Assembly (NCBI GenBank): GCA_047974745.1
Contig: JBKECO010000012.1
Location: 1 to 64,000 of the forward strand
Reading direction: 5' to 3'
DNA length: 64,000 bases
DNA from: JBKECO01 sp047974745
Lineage (GTDB): Bacteria; Bacillota; Clostridia; Lachnospirales; Lachnospiraceae
A model generated the notes under the pieces. That model did no database searches. It saw nothing but the letters and a program-made list of their open reading frames with translations, and was not told the DNA's origin. The position numbers and the translations under genes were made by a program. Shown here one piece after another: positions 33,483 to 43,025 of this stretch. How positions within the stretch are numbered: the stretch's first letter is position 1; the number at the start of each line of letters is the position of its first letter.

Positions 33483-35018
33483 ATGAAAAGAAGAATTATT
33501 GGAGCCATGTTGTCACTTGTAGTACTCGTGAGTGCCTTGGCTGGATGTGGAAGCAATTCCCAAACGTCACAATCAGAATCTGCGACCGGCTCAGAGAACG
33601 CAAATACATCTTCAAGCGAGCTAAAGGACGGTGTAGATACAGAAATTACAATTGTATATCCTGGCAGTACATCTGCACCTGGAAGTCTTGCTGCTGTTGA
33701 AGAAGGCATTAATAGTATCATTTCTGAGACAATTGATGCACATGTCAAATTCAACATACTTGAATGGGGTGTTTACAACGAACAGAAAAATTTAATGTTA
33801 TCCAGTGGTGAAGCTGTGGATGTTGTCTTTATTATCGGAGCAAGCAGTATTCAGACTAGTGCTAAAAGCGGACAGATCATTGATATAGCTGATTATACGC
33901 AACAGTATGGACAGGATGCGACTGCTGTACTTGGAGATTATATCGATGGCTGTTATGTTGGAGATGCCTTATATGGCTGGCCGACTTATCATGAGTATGC
34001 CCAGGGCGGTGGTCTTGTCTGCAGTACAGAACTGTTAAATGAAACAGGTTATGCAGCAGAGGATATTAAAACATGGGAGGATGTTGAGGCTGTATGCGCA
34101 AAAGTAAAAGAATTACACTCAGACATCGATGTACTGGTACCACCAGAATCACAGTCTGGAATGCTTAAATATTACTGGGGTGGAACTTTTGACAAAATCG
34201 TTACTGATATGGCTGGAGTATACAATGATGGACGAGATGGATTAACTGTCCATAATATCTATGATACAGAAGAATTTTTAGAGGTAGCAAAAAAAGCATA
34301 TGAATGGAACCAGAATAATTGGTTCATAGCAGATTCAAATACGATAACTGAAGCAAGACAGACATTCCTGAAGGCAAAGACCGCATTTGGATATATCGGA
34401 CTTGTCCATCCAGGAACACTTACTCAAGAAACAACAAATGCAGGAATTGATATCACAACAATATCAATCAATCAACCTGGCTGTGGAACCAACGATGTGG
34501 CTGCATATCAGTATTGTGTTGCTGCTTCATCAGACTCACCAGCAAAAGCTGTTGCAGTCTTAAACATGATTTATTCGAATCCTGATATTCAGAACTATAT
34601 TCGCTACGGAATAGAAGGCAGTGACTACGAAATGAAATCAGAAACGGTTGCTGGATATCCAGAGGGTGTCAGCGCTGAAACTGCAGGTTGGCTGAATGAA
34701 CTATGGGTAACCGGAAACGGATCACTTACTTATGCATGGGAAACAGATCCTGCTGATATCTGGGATAGCTATATGGAATTTAATAATACTGCGACTTTTT
34801 CACCAGCGTATGGCTTCTCATATGATGCAAGTGGAGTGAAGACTGAGATTACAGCTGTTCAAAATGTATTGGACAAATATTTATCATTAATTTATTCAGG
34901 GCTTGGGGATCCGGAAGAAACAGTAGAGGCATTTAATAGTGAGCTGCAGGCTGCCGGTATGGATGTAATTGTTGCTGATGTACAGACGCAATTAGATGAG
35001 TGGAGCAAAGCCGAATGA
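33483..35018 (+). CDS. ABC importer extracellular sugar-binding lipoprotein (LplA-like)
   Basis: 511 aa. The N-terminus is a lipoprotein signal (KRRIIGAML...LVSALAGC), with the lipidated Cys in the LAGC lipobox. A Ser/Thr/Glu-rich tether follows, then a large type I extracellular solute-binding domain typical of the DUF3502-like LplA group that captures oligosaccharides. GGAGG 6 bp before the second ATG selects the start. It is the first gene after the divergent sensor system, followed by two permeases. No ATPase gene is present, so a shared MsmK-like ATPase elsewhere is expected, as is usual for this class. Confidence 0.88.
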   Translation: MKRRIIGAMLSLVVLVSALAGCGSNSQTSQSESATGSENANTSSSELKDGVDTEITIVYPGSTSAPGSLAAVEEGINSIISETIDAHVKFNILEWGVYNEQKNLMLSSGEAVDVVFIIGASSIQTSAKSGQIIDIADYTQQYGQDATAVLGDYIDGCYVGDALYGWPTYHEYAQGGGLVCSTELLNETGYAAEDIKTWEDVEAVCAKVKELHSDIDVLVPPESQSGMLKYYWGGTFDKIVTDMAGVYNDGRDGLTVHNIYDTEEFLEVAKKAYEWNQNNWFIADSNTITEARQTFLKAKTAFGYIGLVHPGTLTQETTNAGIDITTISINQPGCGTNDVAAYQYCVAASSDSPAKAVAVLNMIYSNPDIQNYIRYGIEGSDYEMKSETVAGYPEGVSAETAGWLNELWVTGNGSLTYAWETDPADIWDSYMEFNNTATFSPAYGFSYDASGVKTEITAVQNVLDKYLSLIYSGLGDPEETVEAFNSELQAAGMDVIVADVQTQLDEWSKAE

Positions 35019-35040
35019 TTTGCGAAAGAGCAAAATGATG

Positions 35041-35069
35041 CAAAGTGGAGATATCCTTTCTCCACTTTG
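35041..35069 (+). other. Intercistronic hairpin between binding protein and permease genes
   Basis: CAAAGTGGAG and CTCCACTTTG form a perfect 10-bp stem with a 9-nt loop and no following T run. Such hairpins after binding-protein genes commonly stabilise the upstream message or reduce read-through, so more binding protein than permease is made. Confidence 0.7.
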
Positions 35070-35089
35070 TGCAAAAATGGAGAAGATGA

Positions 35090-35992
35090 ATGAAGCAGTT
35101 TAAAAAGAACTATCCTATATACCTATTAGCTTTGCCAGGATTTTTATATCTTCTGATCAACAATTATATCCCTATGGGTGGGCTGATCATAGCATTTAAG
35201 GATGTAAACTGGCAGAAAGGAATCTGGAATAGTGATTGGATCGGTTTTAAGAACTTTGAATATCTTTTTAGGACACCAGATGCATTTAATATTACCAGAA
35301 ATACCATTCTTTATAATGTGACATTTATAATCGTGAATATGATTGTTGCACTGCTCTATGCAATATTATTAAGTGAGATCAGGCATAAACTGGCTGTAAA
35401 ATTTTATCAGACTACAATCATGCTGCCATTTATGATATCAATGGTTATCGTTAGTTATTTGGCGTACGCATTTTTGGCTGGCGACAATGGATTGATCAAT
35501 GGAATGATCAGTAGTGTGGGAGGAGAAAAAATAAACTGGTATTCGGAACCAAAATACTGGCCCATTATTTTGGTAGTTATAAATTGTTGGAAAGGAGTAG
35601 GATATGGCACGGTAGTCTATCTGTCTTCTATATTAGGCATAGATCAGGAATTATATGAAGCCGCAGAAGTCGATGGAATTAAAGAGTTTCAGAAAATGAG
35701 ATATATTACATTGCCTTTGATAAAGCCAACGATCATTACTTTAGTTCTGCTTAGTATAGGACGAATCTTCTATTCTGATTTCGGTTTATTCTATCAGGTT
35801 CCCATGAATTCTGGTGCTCTGATCGATGCTACAAGTACCATCGACACCTATGTGTATCGTGGACTGATTACTTTAGGAGATGTGGGAATGAGTTCTGCAG
35901 CAGGATTTTATCAATCCATGGTCGGATTTATATTAATTATTATTGCTAATGCAATTACACGGAAATTTAGCTCGGAAAATGCATTGTTTTAG
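35090..35992 (+). CDS. ABC sugar importer permease, LplB-like
   Basis: 300-aa inner membrane permease with six predicted helices. It opens with FKKNYPIYLLALPGFLYLLI and PMGGLIIAFKD, hallmarks of LplB permeases. The EAA loop that contacts the ATPase reads YEAAEVDGIKEFQKMRYITLP at about residues 200-220. GGAG lies 7 bp before the start. It is separated from the binding protein by the hairpin and is followed after 10 bp by the second permease, with which it forms the membrane channel. Confidence 0.88.
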   Translation: MKQFKKNYPIYLLALPGFLYLLINNYIPMGGLIIAFKDVNWQKGIWNSDWIGFKNFEYLFRTPDAFNITRNTILYNVTFIIVNMIVALLYAILLSEIRHKLAVKFYQTTIMLPFMISMVIVSYLAYAFLAGDNGLINGMISSVGGEKINWYSEPKYWPIILVVINCWKGVGYGTVVYLSSILGIDQELYEAAEVDGIKEFQKMRYITLPLIKPTIITLVLLSIGRIFYSDFGLFYQVPMNSGALIDATSTIDTYVYRGLITLGDVGMSSAAGFYQSMVGFILIIIANAITRKFSSENALF

Positions 35993-36002
35993 AGAGGAAC
36001 CT

Positions 36003-36884
36003 ATGAAAAATAAGAATTTAAGCATTCAATTAGTAGCCAATGGAATCATGATATTAGCTGCAGTGTTGACAATTATCCCTTTTCTTCTTCTGATAATGGC
36101 GTCGTTCACAGACAGCACTGAAATAGCTGTCAGCGGATATTCTTTTTTTCCTGCACAATTTAGTAACGAAGCATATGCCTATATCTGGGGAGAGAAAGAG
36201 CAAATATTTCATGCTTATTTCATAACGATTCTGGTGACCTTAATTGGTACGACCTGCGGATTATTCATGACATTTGCATATGCCTATGCTCTATCAAAAC
36301 CCAGTTTTCCCGGAAAGCGATTTCTGTCGATATTTTTATTACTGACCATGCTGTTTAATGGCGGTCTAGTACCTACCTATACTATGTATAGCAGATATTT
36401 TCATATTAAGAATAACATACTGGCATTGATCATCCCCTCATTATTGATGTCTGCAATGAATGTGATCTTAGTTCGAAGCTATATACAGCATAATATACCT
36501 CCGGCTCTAAATGAATCAGCTTATATTGATGGAGCAAATGATTTTACAATATTCTCAAAAATTGCATTTCCACTAGCAAAGCCAATCGTCGTAACAATAG
36601 GGATGTTTATTGGTGTTGCCTACTGGAATGACTGGACCAACGGTCTCTATTATATTACGGATGGGAATTTATTTTCAATTCAACAATTACTTAATAATAT
36701 GATAAAAAATATTGAATTCCTGTCAACATCAGCTGCAGCAGCCTCAACGAGTGCAGGCAATGTACCAAAAGCCACGATACGAATGGCAATTGCAGTGGTG
36801 GGAATTGTTCCAATTCTGGTCGTTTATCCATACGTACAAAAATATTTTATCAAAGGAATTTCGTTAGGAGCGGTAAAAGGCTGA
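36003..36884 (+). CDS. ABC sugar importer permease, LplC-like
   Basis: 294-aa carbohydrate permease of the MalG/LplC type with about six helices. The EAA loop reads NESAYIDGANDFTIFSKIAFP. The GGLVPTYTMYSRYFHIKNN segment is typical of this subgroup. The ATG after AGAGAGGA was chosen; a longer frame starting inside the previous gene has no site. It is the partner of the upstream permease. The GH3 gene follows after 46 bp, presumably within the same operon. Confidence 0.87.
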   Translation: MKNKNLSIQLVANGIMILAAVLTIIPFLLLIMASFTDSTEIAVSGYSFFPAQFSNEAYAYIWGEKEQIFHAYFITILVTLIGTTCGLFMTFAYAYALSKPSFPGKRFLSIFLLLTMLFNGGLVPTYTMYSRYFHIKNNILALIIPSLLMSAMNVILVRSYIQHNIPPALNESAYIDGANDFTIFSKIAFPLAKPIVVTIGMFIGVAYWNDWTNGLYYITDGNLFSIQQLLNNMIKNIEFLSTSAAAASTSAGNVPKATIRMAIAVVGIVPILVVYPYVQKYFIKGISLGAVKG

Positions 36885-36930
36885 TGTAATAAGGATAAGC
36901 AATTCAGGAAAAATCATATAGAAAGGGCTG

Positions 36931-39366
36931 ATGTTCTGCAGACATCATGAAAAAATGGAAAAATATTTGAACAATACACTCACTCCGGAGGAGAGAGCAA
37001 AAGATTTATTATCAAAGATGAGCCTTGATGAGAAGATGGGACAGATAAACTGTGTATTCCCGATCGGAAAGTCATATGAACACGTTTATGAAGAAATACG
37101 CTCTATGCATGGAATAGGTCAGATCAGTACATTAGATATGCGAATGCTAGATACCATGGATGATGTTGCCAGCTGGCAAAGAGAATTTCAAAAAATAGCC
37201 ATGGAAGCCAGTGAACATCATATACCGGCTGTATTTCACATGGAGGGATTGACAGGAGCATTTATTCAGGGTGCAACAAGTTTTCCGGCTGGAATTGCAC
37301 GTGCTTCCTCTTGGGATCCTGAGTTGGAAGAACAAATTGGAGAAATTGTTGCAAGGCAGGAAATCGCCTGTGGTATTACACAGACACTTGCTCCTGTATT
37401 GGATATTTCAAGAGATTCCAGAATGGGACGGCAAGGGGAGACCTATGGAGAAGATCCTGCATTGGCATCTGCATTAGGTGTTGCCTTCGCGAAGGGGATC
37501 CAAAAAACAGATATCAATGGACGGAGAACAGAATCCGTAGCGAAGCATTTTATGGGATTTCATAATTCTGCGGCTGGAATCCACGGTGCGAACAGTGATG
37601 TTACACCAAGAGTATTAAAGGAGATTTTTGGAAGAAGCTTTCAGGCGGCCATCAGTGAGGCGGATCTAAAAGGAATTATGCCATGCTATTGTTCTATGGA
37701 TGGAACACCTGCATCTGCGTCTAAAGAATTATTGACAAATATTTTAAGAGAAGAGATGGGATTTGCCGGAGTTACTGTTGGTGACTACTGTGCAGTTGGT
37801 CAAGTAAATTTTGTCCATCGCTTAACAGATTCCATGGCAGAGGCAGGATATCTGTGTCTGCAGGCCGGTCTGGATATTGAGACACCTATGTGTATGGGAT
37901 ATAACAGTGAATTAAAAGAAATGTTTAGAAATGGATCTGCCGATATTAGTGTCCTAGATCAGGCAGTCTTACGTATTTTGACAGGGAAATTTCGGATGGG
38001 TCTGTTTGAAGATCCATATTCATTAACGGGAGACCAGTTATATGTCGAAATGACGAAAGGTTACGAGAAAGAAATCTCGCTGCGATCTGCTGAGAAATCG
38101 ATCATCTTGCTAAAAAATGATGGTGTATTGCCGCTTTCGAACAAATATAAGAAAATTCTATTGGTTGGTCCACAGGCAGTGAATCCAAGATTTTACTTTG
38201 GTGGGTATACACATATCAGTATGGTCGAATCTGTATATGCTGCAAAAGATTCAATGGCTGGCGTTGATGATAACCGCGAAGAAATGGATGATGAACAGAT
38301 TATTAAAATAAGTGGCACTAAAATTCAAGATGACAACGAAGAAATATTCAACGCTGTATTAAAGAAAATAAAACCGGAGTGTAAAAGTATATTAGAAGTA
38401 TTAAAAGATGAATACCCAGATTCTGATATCGATTATGCATATGGATATCCAATTGCTGGAAGCGATATGGAATTTATGGATGAAGCATTAGCTAAAGCGA
38501 AAGAAGCAGATATTATTATTCTAATGCTTGGTGGCAAATATGGAACGGGTTCCATAGCTTCGATGGGCGAAGGAATAGATACCACTGATATTAATTTGCC
38601 CAAGTGTCAGGATATTTTTATTGAAAAAGCATCTGAACTAGGAAAGCCTATGGTTGGAATCCATCTCCATGGAAGAGCCATATCCAGCGATATAGCAGAT
38701 GAAAAGCTTAATGCAATATTGGAAGCCTGGGCACCTTCTGAAATGGGAGCAGAAGCAATTGTTAATGTTGTGGCGGGAAACTATAACCCCGGAGGAAAAC
38801 TACCGGTTTCAGTACCCTATGATGCGGGACAGATACCGATCTATTACAATCATCCAAATGGATCCGGATGGCATCAAAGTCCAAGTATTGGTTTCACAGA
38901 TTACGTGGATCGTCCTCACACACCAAGATATTGCTTTGGGCATGGATTGTCATATACGTCATTTCAATATAGTAATTTAAAGATACATAATAATCCTGAT
39001 CCTATCGCAAAAAATGTTATAATAGATGTGACTGTACGGAATATTGGTGAGCGAGAAGGGGATGAAATCGTGCAGCTTTATATCAGGGATTTATATGCAT
39101 CAAAATCTCGACCGGTTCAAGAACTGGCAGGATTTAAACGGATTCATCTTGATGCAGGAGAAGAGAAAATAGTCACCTTCGATTTAAATTTTAGTCAGCT
39201 GGCATTCTTAGATCAGGATATGCGGTGGAAGGTTGAAAAAGGAGAAATTGAAATTCAGATCGGACAGTCCTCACAAACGATACTACTTTCTCAAATTATA
39301 AAAATTAGTTACGATGAATGGATTGATGGTAGAAATCGATCATTTTATACGATCGGAAAGAATTAG
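36931..39366 (+). CDS. GH3 family beta-glycosidase
   Basis: 811 aa with the GH3 order. The N-terminal TIM-like domain has ITQTLAPVLDISRDSRMGRQ and ETYGEDP, and the nucleophile D285 in GVTVGDY (usually SDY). An alpha/beta sandwich follows, with a sequence insert near residues 430-500. A C-terminal fibronectin-type III domain ends it (VTVRNIGEREGDEIVQLYI). No signal peptide, so it hydrolyses imported beta-glucosides or xylosides. The first ATG stands close to GAAAGGG, with 3-bp spacing; MEKYLNNTL eight codons in is an alternative start. It directly follows the importer genes, so their substrate is likely its own. Confidence 0.88.
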   Translation: MFCRHHEKMEKYLNNTLTPEERAKDLLSKMSLDEKMGQINCVFPIGKSYEHVYEEIRSMHGIGQISTLDMRMLDTMDDVASWQREFQKIAMEASEHHIPAVFHMEGLTGAFIQGATSFPAGIARASSWDPELEEQIGEIVARQEIACGITQTLAPVLDISRDSRMGRQGETYGEDPALASALGVAFAKGIQKTDINGRRTESVAKHFMGFHNSAAGIHGANSDVTPRVLKEIFGRSFQAAISEADLKGIMPCYCSMDGTPASASKELLTNILREEMGFAGVTVGDYCAVGQVNFVHRLTDSMAEAGYLCLQAGLDIETPMCMGYNSELKEMFRNGSADISVLDQAVLRILTGKFRMGLFEDPYSLTGDQLYVEMTKGYEKEISLRSAEKSIILLKNDGVLPLSNKYKKILLVGPQAVNPRFYFGGYTHISMVESVYAAKDSMAGVDDNREEMDDEQIIKISGTKIQDDNEEIFNAVLKKIKPECKSILEVLKDEYPDSDIDYAYGYPIAGSDMEFMDEALAKAKEADIIILMLGGKYGTGSIASMGEGIDTTDINLPKCQDIFIEKASELGKPMVGIHLHGRAISSDIADEKLNAILEAWAPSEMGAEAIVNVVAGNYNPGGKLPVSVPYDAGQIPIYYNHPNGSGWHQSPSIGFTDYVDRPHTPRYCFGHGLSYTSFQYSNLKIHNNPDPIAKNVIIDVTVRNIGEREGDEIVQLYIRDLYASKSRPVQELAGFKRIHLDAGEEKIVTFDLNFSQLAFLDQDMRWKVEKGEIEIQIGQSSQTILLSQIIKISYDEWIDGRNRSFYTIGKN

Positions 39367-39383
39367 AAACGGAGTAAATACGT

Positions 39384-40379
39384 ATGCTATGGAAAAAGAA
39401 TATGAAACCATTAGACATGTCAATATTTCACAATGTGCTGCTTGAGGATGAGGAGGGTAATATCCAGCCGAAGGATCAGCCATATTTTAAATCTGTTGAA
39501 ATTGCTCCGGGTACATGGCAGGTCTTAAGTGATGGTGATTATACTTATGTATTAGAGGGAGAGGATGAACTATTGGCGATCGATAGTGGAATGGGTGCAG
39601 GCAATATACGGGAATTTTGTCAGTCTCTATCCGATAAGCCATTATACCGAATCCTTAATACGCATAATCATTTCGACCATACAGCAAATAATTATCTGTT
39701 TGATGCTGTCTACATGTCACAAGAAAGCTATGAGGGTAGATGCCAGCCGTTTCAAGTATTCGCGGAGATCGGTATTCCGGATGACTATCCTGTGGTTTTT
39801 ATCAAGGATGGAGATATAATAGACCTCAAAGGCCGGGAACTAGAAGTGTTTCATATTGAAGAACATTGTATTGGCTCCCTTCAATTCCTGGATCGAAAGG
39901 CAAGAATACTATTTTGTGGAGATGAACTCAATGGTAATTTCTTTGACAGCAGGATATCATTAGAGCATTCCTATCGTAATATCAGCAGATGGATGTCATT
40001 TCGAGATTCTTACGATCTACTCTGTGCCGGGAATGGAATCCATGATGCTGTCTATGTGGATCGCTATTATAATACACTTAAGTATCTTTTAGACGGACAT
40101 GAGCATGAAGGGGAAGAGTTTTATACTCCCTTTGCTGATGGGAGGGCGACAGTAGATCAGCTGGATGGAAAATCGGTCTATGCTCGCAGATCACCGGATA
40201 TGGATTTTCTTATTGCACCATTACAAGAAGCAGGTTTCCAGAAACATCTTGATCTGAATGCAGGGCATGGCTGCTTTTGTTTTATGAGAAAACTAGAGCC
40301 GGATGGGATGTTTGATCGCCAGATCGAAATGAATGGCTGCAGAGTCTGCTATTATCAAAATCGAATCTGGAACCGTTGA
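39384..40379 (+). CDS. MBL-fold metallo-hydrolase
   Basis: 331 aa. The first 220 residues form a metallo-beta-lactamase fold with the metal motif THNHFDH (about residues 92-98), HIEEHCIGSL for the next His, and CGDELNG for the bridging Asp. The last 90 residues are an extra domain with no recognised family, perhaps substrate-capping. It lies 17 bp after GH3 and 60 bp before the DUF1593 gene, so the same operon. Esterase, lactonase or phosphodiesterase activity on a sugar derivative would suit the setting, but nothing in the sequence fixes it. Confidence 0.83.
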   Translation: MLWKKNMKPLDMSIFHNVLLEDEEGNIQPKDQPYFKSVEIAPGTWQVLSDGDYTYVLEGEDELLAIDSGMGAGNIREFCQSLSDKPLYRILNTHNHFDHTANNYLFDAVYMSQESYEGRCQPFQVFAEIGIPDDYPVVFIKDGDIIDLKGRELEVFHIEEHCIGSLQFLDRKARILFCGDELNGNFFDSRISLEHSYRNISRWMSFRDSYDLLCAGNGIHDAVYVDRYYNTLKYLLDGHEHEGEEFYTPFADGRATVDQLDGKSVYARRSPDMDFLIAPLQEAGFQKHLDLNAGHGCFCFMRKLEPDGMFDRQIEMNGCRVCYYQNRIWNR

Positions 40380-40439
40380 CAAAAAGAGATCTGTACAGAT
40401 GGTCATGGTCAAAAAGAGTTTGGAGAATGAGAGGGATAT

Positions 40440-41936
40440 ATGGATAAAAGTCAATATAAGCCAAGGGCAATTATTACAACAGATTTAGAATGTGATGACA
40501 TGAACTCACTGATCCATTTGTGCTTATTTTTAAATGAAATCGATATCGATGGTATCATTTACACCTCTTCACAATTTCATTTTAATGGGGATGGGGTTCA
40601 CACTTTGGGAGAAGTAAATGAGAACTACAGATGTCTGGGGGAAGCAGCTTATCTGACACATATTGGATATCCCCATCCGGATCCGAATGCAAAGGATTTA
40701 AAAGCGTATCGTCCTTTTGAGGAAGGTTGGATCGAATCCCTCTGGTTGAATGAATATGCATCCGTGTATCCCTTTTTAATCAAAAATGCTCCGGGATTTC
40801 CGACTCCGGAATATTTATCGAGTATTACAAAATATGGCAATATTGCCTTTGAAGGAGATGTGCGATTTGATACAGAGGGATCTGATTTTATAAAGGACGC
40901 TATTCTGGATGAGGATGAAAGAATTCTTTATCTTCTGTCATGGGGAGGCGTAAATACCATAGTAAGAGCATTAATGGCAATAGCAGATCAGTATCGCGGG
41001 ACAGATCAGTGGAATCGTATATATGATAAGGTATGTAATAAGATCCGAATTCTGGGCATGGCAGACAAGATCGGACAGGACAATAGTTTTGTGGATCATG
41101 CAGAACCGCTTTTTCCGGATCTGAAAATACTCAATACGGACTTTATGTATGGAGGTTTTATGGCAGCTGCCATGGAGCAGGAGGACTGTAAGGAGCTTTT
41201 CCAAAGCAAATGGCTATGTGAACATATAAAGTTCGGTCATGGCGAACTGCTTTCGAAATATGGTCTTTTTGGCGATGGCACTTATTACCAAGGCGAAGCG
41301 GATATCTTTCAGTATGGAGAACAGCTTTCTTTGAACTGGGGGTTTGATGCCATACCAAATCTTGTATTTGACAAGTATGATTTTCTAGGGGAAGGTGACA
41401 GTGGAACCTATGTACCTTTGCTGAATGTTGGACTACGAGGACTTGAGAATGGAGCATATGGTACGCTACTTGGCAGAGTATTTGAAAACAGTCCGGATTC
41501 GGGAAATGAATATAATTTTTTTGATGGGAAAAAGGGTGTGCCGAATCGATTTTTACGTGCATATCAGGAAGAATGGGCAGCTCGTGCCGAATGGTGTATC
41601 AAACCTTTTAAAGAGTGCAATCATCCTCCGATCGTAGAGGTCCAAAATCAGAATATCTCAGCGTCACCATGTGAAGTGGTAGTTCTTGAAGGCAGTGCAA
41701 CTGATCCGGATGGAGACAATTTGAGATGTTTCTGGTATGTATATCTGCAAGGGAGCGTATATCAGGGAAGTGCAACTGATCTGCGGGTCTGGGAGCCCAT
41801 GAAATATTGTACTAGTTTTACAATTCCAGAGGATGCTCAGCCGGGTGATGTTTTTAACCTGATCTTGGAAGTTCAAGACGATGCCGCAAAGCCAATTACA
41901 AGATATGGTCAGGTTCTGATCACAACTCAGGAATGA
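40440..41936 (+). CDS. DUF1593 / Sde182-like nucleoside-hydrolase-fold protein
   Basis: 498 aa. Residues about 8-340 match the nucleoside-hydrolase-like DUF1593 domain. It has the ITTDLECDDMNSLIHLCLF start, with the Asp cluster that binds Ca2+ in nucleoside hydrolases, and LLSWGGVNT. Residues about 395-498 form an Ig-like C-terminal domain (LEGSATDPDGDNLRCFWYVY) as in Sde182-type cellulose-associated proteins. Unlike many family members it lacks a signal peptide. N-glycosidase or glycosidase action on an unusual beta-glycoside is possible; no biochemical role is established. It is the last gene of the importer-GH3 operon. Confidence 0.82.
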   Translation: MDKSQYKPRAIITTDLECDDMNSLIHLCLFLNEIDIDGIIYTSSQFHFNGDGVHTLGEVNENYRCLGEAAYLTHIGYPHPDPNAKDLKAYRPFEEGWIESLWLNEYASVYPFLIKNAPGFPTPEYLSSITKYGNIAFEGDVRFDTEGSDFIKDAILDEDERILYLLSWGGVNTIVRALMAIADQYRGTDQWNRIYDKVCNKIRILGMADKIGQDNSFVDHAEPLFPDLKILNTDFMYGGFMAAAMEQEDCKELFQSKWLCEHIKFGHGELLSKYGLFGDGTYYQGEADIFQYGEQLSLNWGFDAIPNLVFDKYDFLGEGDSGTYVPLLNVGLRGLENGAYGTLLGRVFENSPDSGNEYNFFDGKKGVPNRFLRAYQEEWAARAEWCIKPFKECNHPPIVEVQNQNISASPCEVVVLEGSATDPDGDNLRCFWYVYLQGSVYQGSATDLRVWEPMKYCTSFTIPEDAQPGDVFNLILEVQDDAAKPITRYGQVLITTQE

Positions 41937-42169
41937 CCTGACTGCTTTACCAGACCTGCTCACCGGAGGTAAGAACAAGTCAGGTAGAGATAAGCTTAAA
42001 ATACCTGAAAATTGTGCAAAATATGAATTTTCTGCTTTTTAAATGCAATTTCTGCAAAAAGAGTGAAAAAATCTTTAAAGTAGATTACAATACTCCTATA
42101 TATTAAAATCAATGCTATGATTGATACAAACGAGCGGTTGGAAAAATTGTATATAGGAGTAGGGGGCAA

Positions 42170-42370
42170 ATGGACAGAATATCCAATATGATTTCTGGGT
42201 GGGAAGAGGTTTTAAAAACATCAGATTCTGAGTTGTATCAGAAGGTAAAAGCGGATTTTGAGAATTGCGGATTGTTGACGCAGTCTGAGTACGTGAATCA
42301 TTCCGCCTGTGTCCGGGAGACTGGGAAGCTGGATCTTTCGGGTACGTACTATTTGTATGTGCATAGATAA
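42170..42370 (+). CDS. Small hypothetical protein (66 aa)
   Basis: Unrecognised 66-aa ORF. It has a helical N-terminus (MISGWEEVLKTSDSELYQKVKADFENCG) and a short beta-like end, with two cysteines. A purine-rich GGAGTAGGGGG ribosome site stands upstream, and a 230-bp AT-rich leader follows the previous operon. It ends 38 bp before a TTG-started GNAT gene and could be co-transcribed with it. Coding is supported only by the ribosome site and context. Confidence 0.5.
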   Translation: MDRISNMISGWEEVLKTSDSELYQKVKADFENCGLLTQSEYVNHSACVRETGKLDLSGTYYLYVHR

Positions 42371-42408
42371 AGAATTTTAAAAAGGCTACATTTTGTGGAG
42401 GAAAACAA

Positions 42409-42906
42409 TTGAACAACGCATTGACATTTCGATTTGCAGAAGAGAAAGACACTTCACTGATTCTGTTTTTTATTAAAGAGCTTGCGGAATACGAGCATAT
42501 GTTAGATGAGGTGGTTGCCACAGAAGAGATCCTGGCAGACTGGATTTTTCAAAAAGAGAAAGCTGAAGTGATTTTTGCCATGGAGGGAGAGAAAGAAGTA
42601 GGATTTGCATTGTTTTTCCATAATTTTTCAACATTTCTAGGAAGATCCGGTCTATATTTAGAGGATCTTTTTGTTTTGCCCGAGTGCCGTGGCAGAGGCT
42701 ATGGGAAAGCAATCTTAAAAAGACTCGCACAGATCGCAAAGGAGCGTGGGTGTGGCAGACTGGAATGGTGGTGCCTGGACTGGAACAAACCAAGCATTGA
42801 TTTTTATCTTTCCCTTGGAGCGGAACCAATGGATGATTGGACAGTTTACAGAGTGACGAATGCAGCACTGGAAAAACTGGCTGAAGAGACGAAAGAATTA
42901 GAATAA
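42409..42906 (+). CDS. GNAT-family N-acetyltransferase
   Basis: 165 aa with the GNAT fold. The beta4-beta5 region is GLYLEDLFVLPECRGRGYGKAILKRL, including the acetyl-CoA pyrophosphate loop RGRGYG. GRLEWWCLDWNKPSIDFYLSLG follows, typical of the spermidine/diamine acetyltransferase-like subgroup. The start is TTG, 8 bp after GGAGG; no ATG in frame is better placed. Polyamine or amino-compound acetylation is likely. The end of the gene touches the tandem repeats upstream of the HD-GYP gene. Confidence 0.85.
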   Translation: MNNALTFRFAEEKDTSLILFFIKELAEYEHMLDEVVATEEILADWIFQKEKAEVIFAMEGEKEVGFALFFHNFSTFLGRSGLYLEDLFVLPECRGRGYGKAILKRLAQIAKERGCGRLEWWCLDWNKPSIDFYLSLGAEPMDDWTVYRVTNAALEKLAEETKELE

Positions 42907-42943
42907 AAGATTCAATATCGGGAACAAAAGATTCGATTTCGGG
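42905..42943 (+). repeat. Tandem 18-bp direct repeats upstream of the HD-GYP gene promoter
   Basis: AAAAGATTCAATATCGGG (42905-42922) and AAAAGATTCGATTTCGGG (42926-42943) differ at two positions and start 21 bp apart, two helical turns. A shorter third TTCGGG occurs at 42963. The spacing places two protein sites on one DNA face, directly in front of the TTGACT box. Confidence 0.7.
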
Positions 42944-42947
42944 GGTA

Positions 42948-42976
42948 TTGACTGTAAGAAAATTCGGGTGTAAATT
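42948..42976 (+). promoter_or_regulatory. Promoter of the HD-GYP gene
   Basis: TTGACT (42948-42953), 17-bp spacer, TAAATT (42971-42976). The tandem repeats end 4 bp before the -35 box, the arrangement of an activated promoter. Confidence 0.55.
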
Positions 42977-43025
42977 ATAAGAAAAAGAATGAGTTATGGA
43001 ACAATCTGTGATAAGGGGGATATTC

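Noticed and set aside
42905..42968. Short CRISPR-like repeat array
   Set aside because: Only two full copies with a 3-bp gap between them, no spacers of normal size and no cas genes; a regulatory repeat is the better reading.
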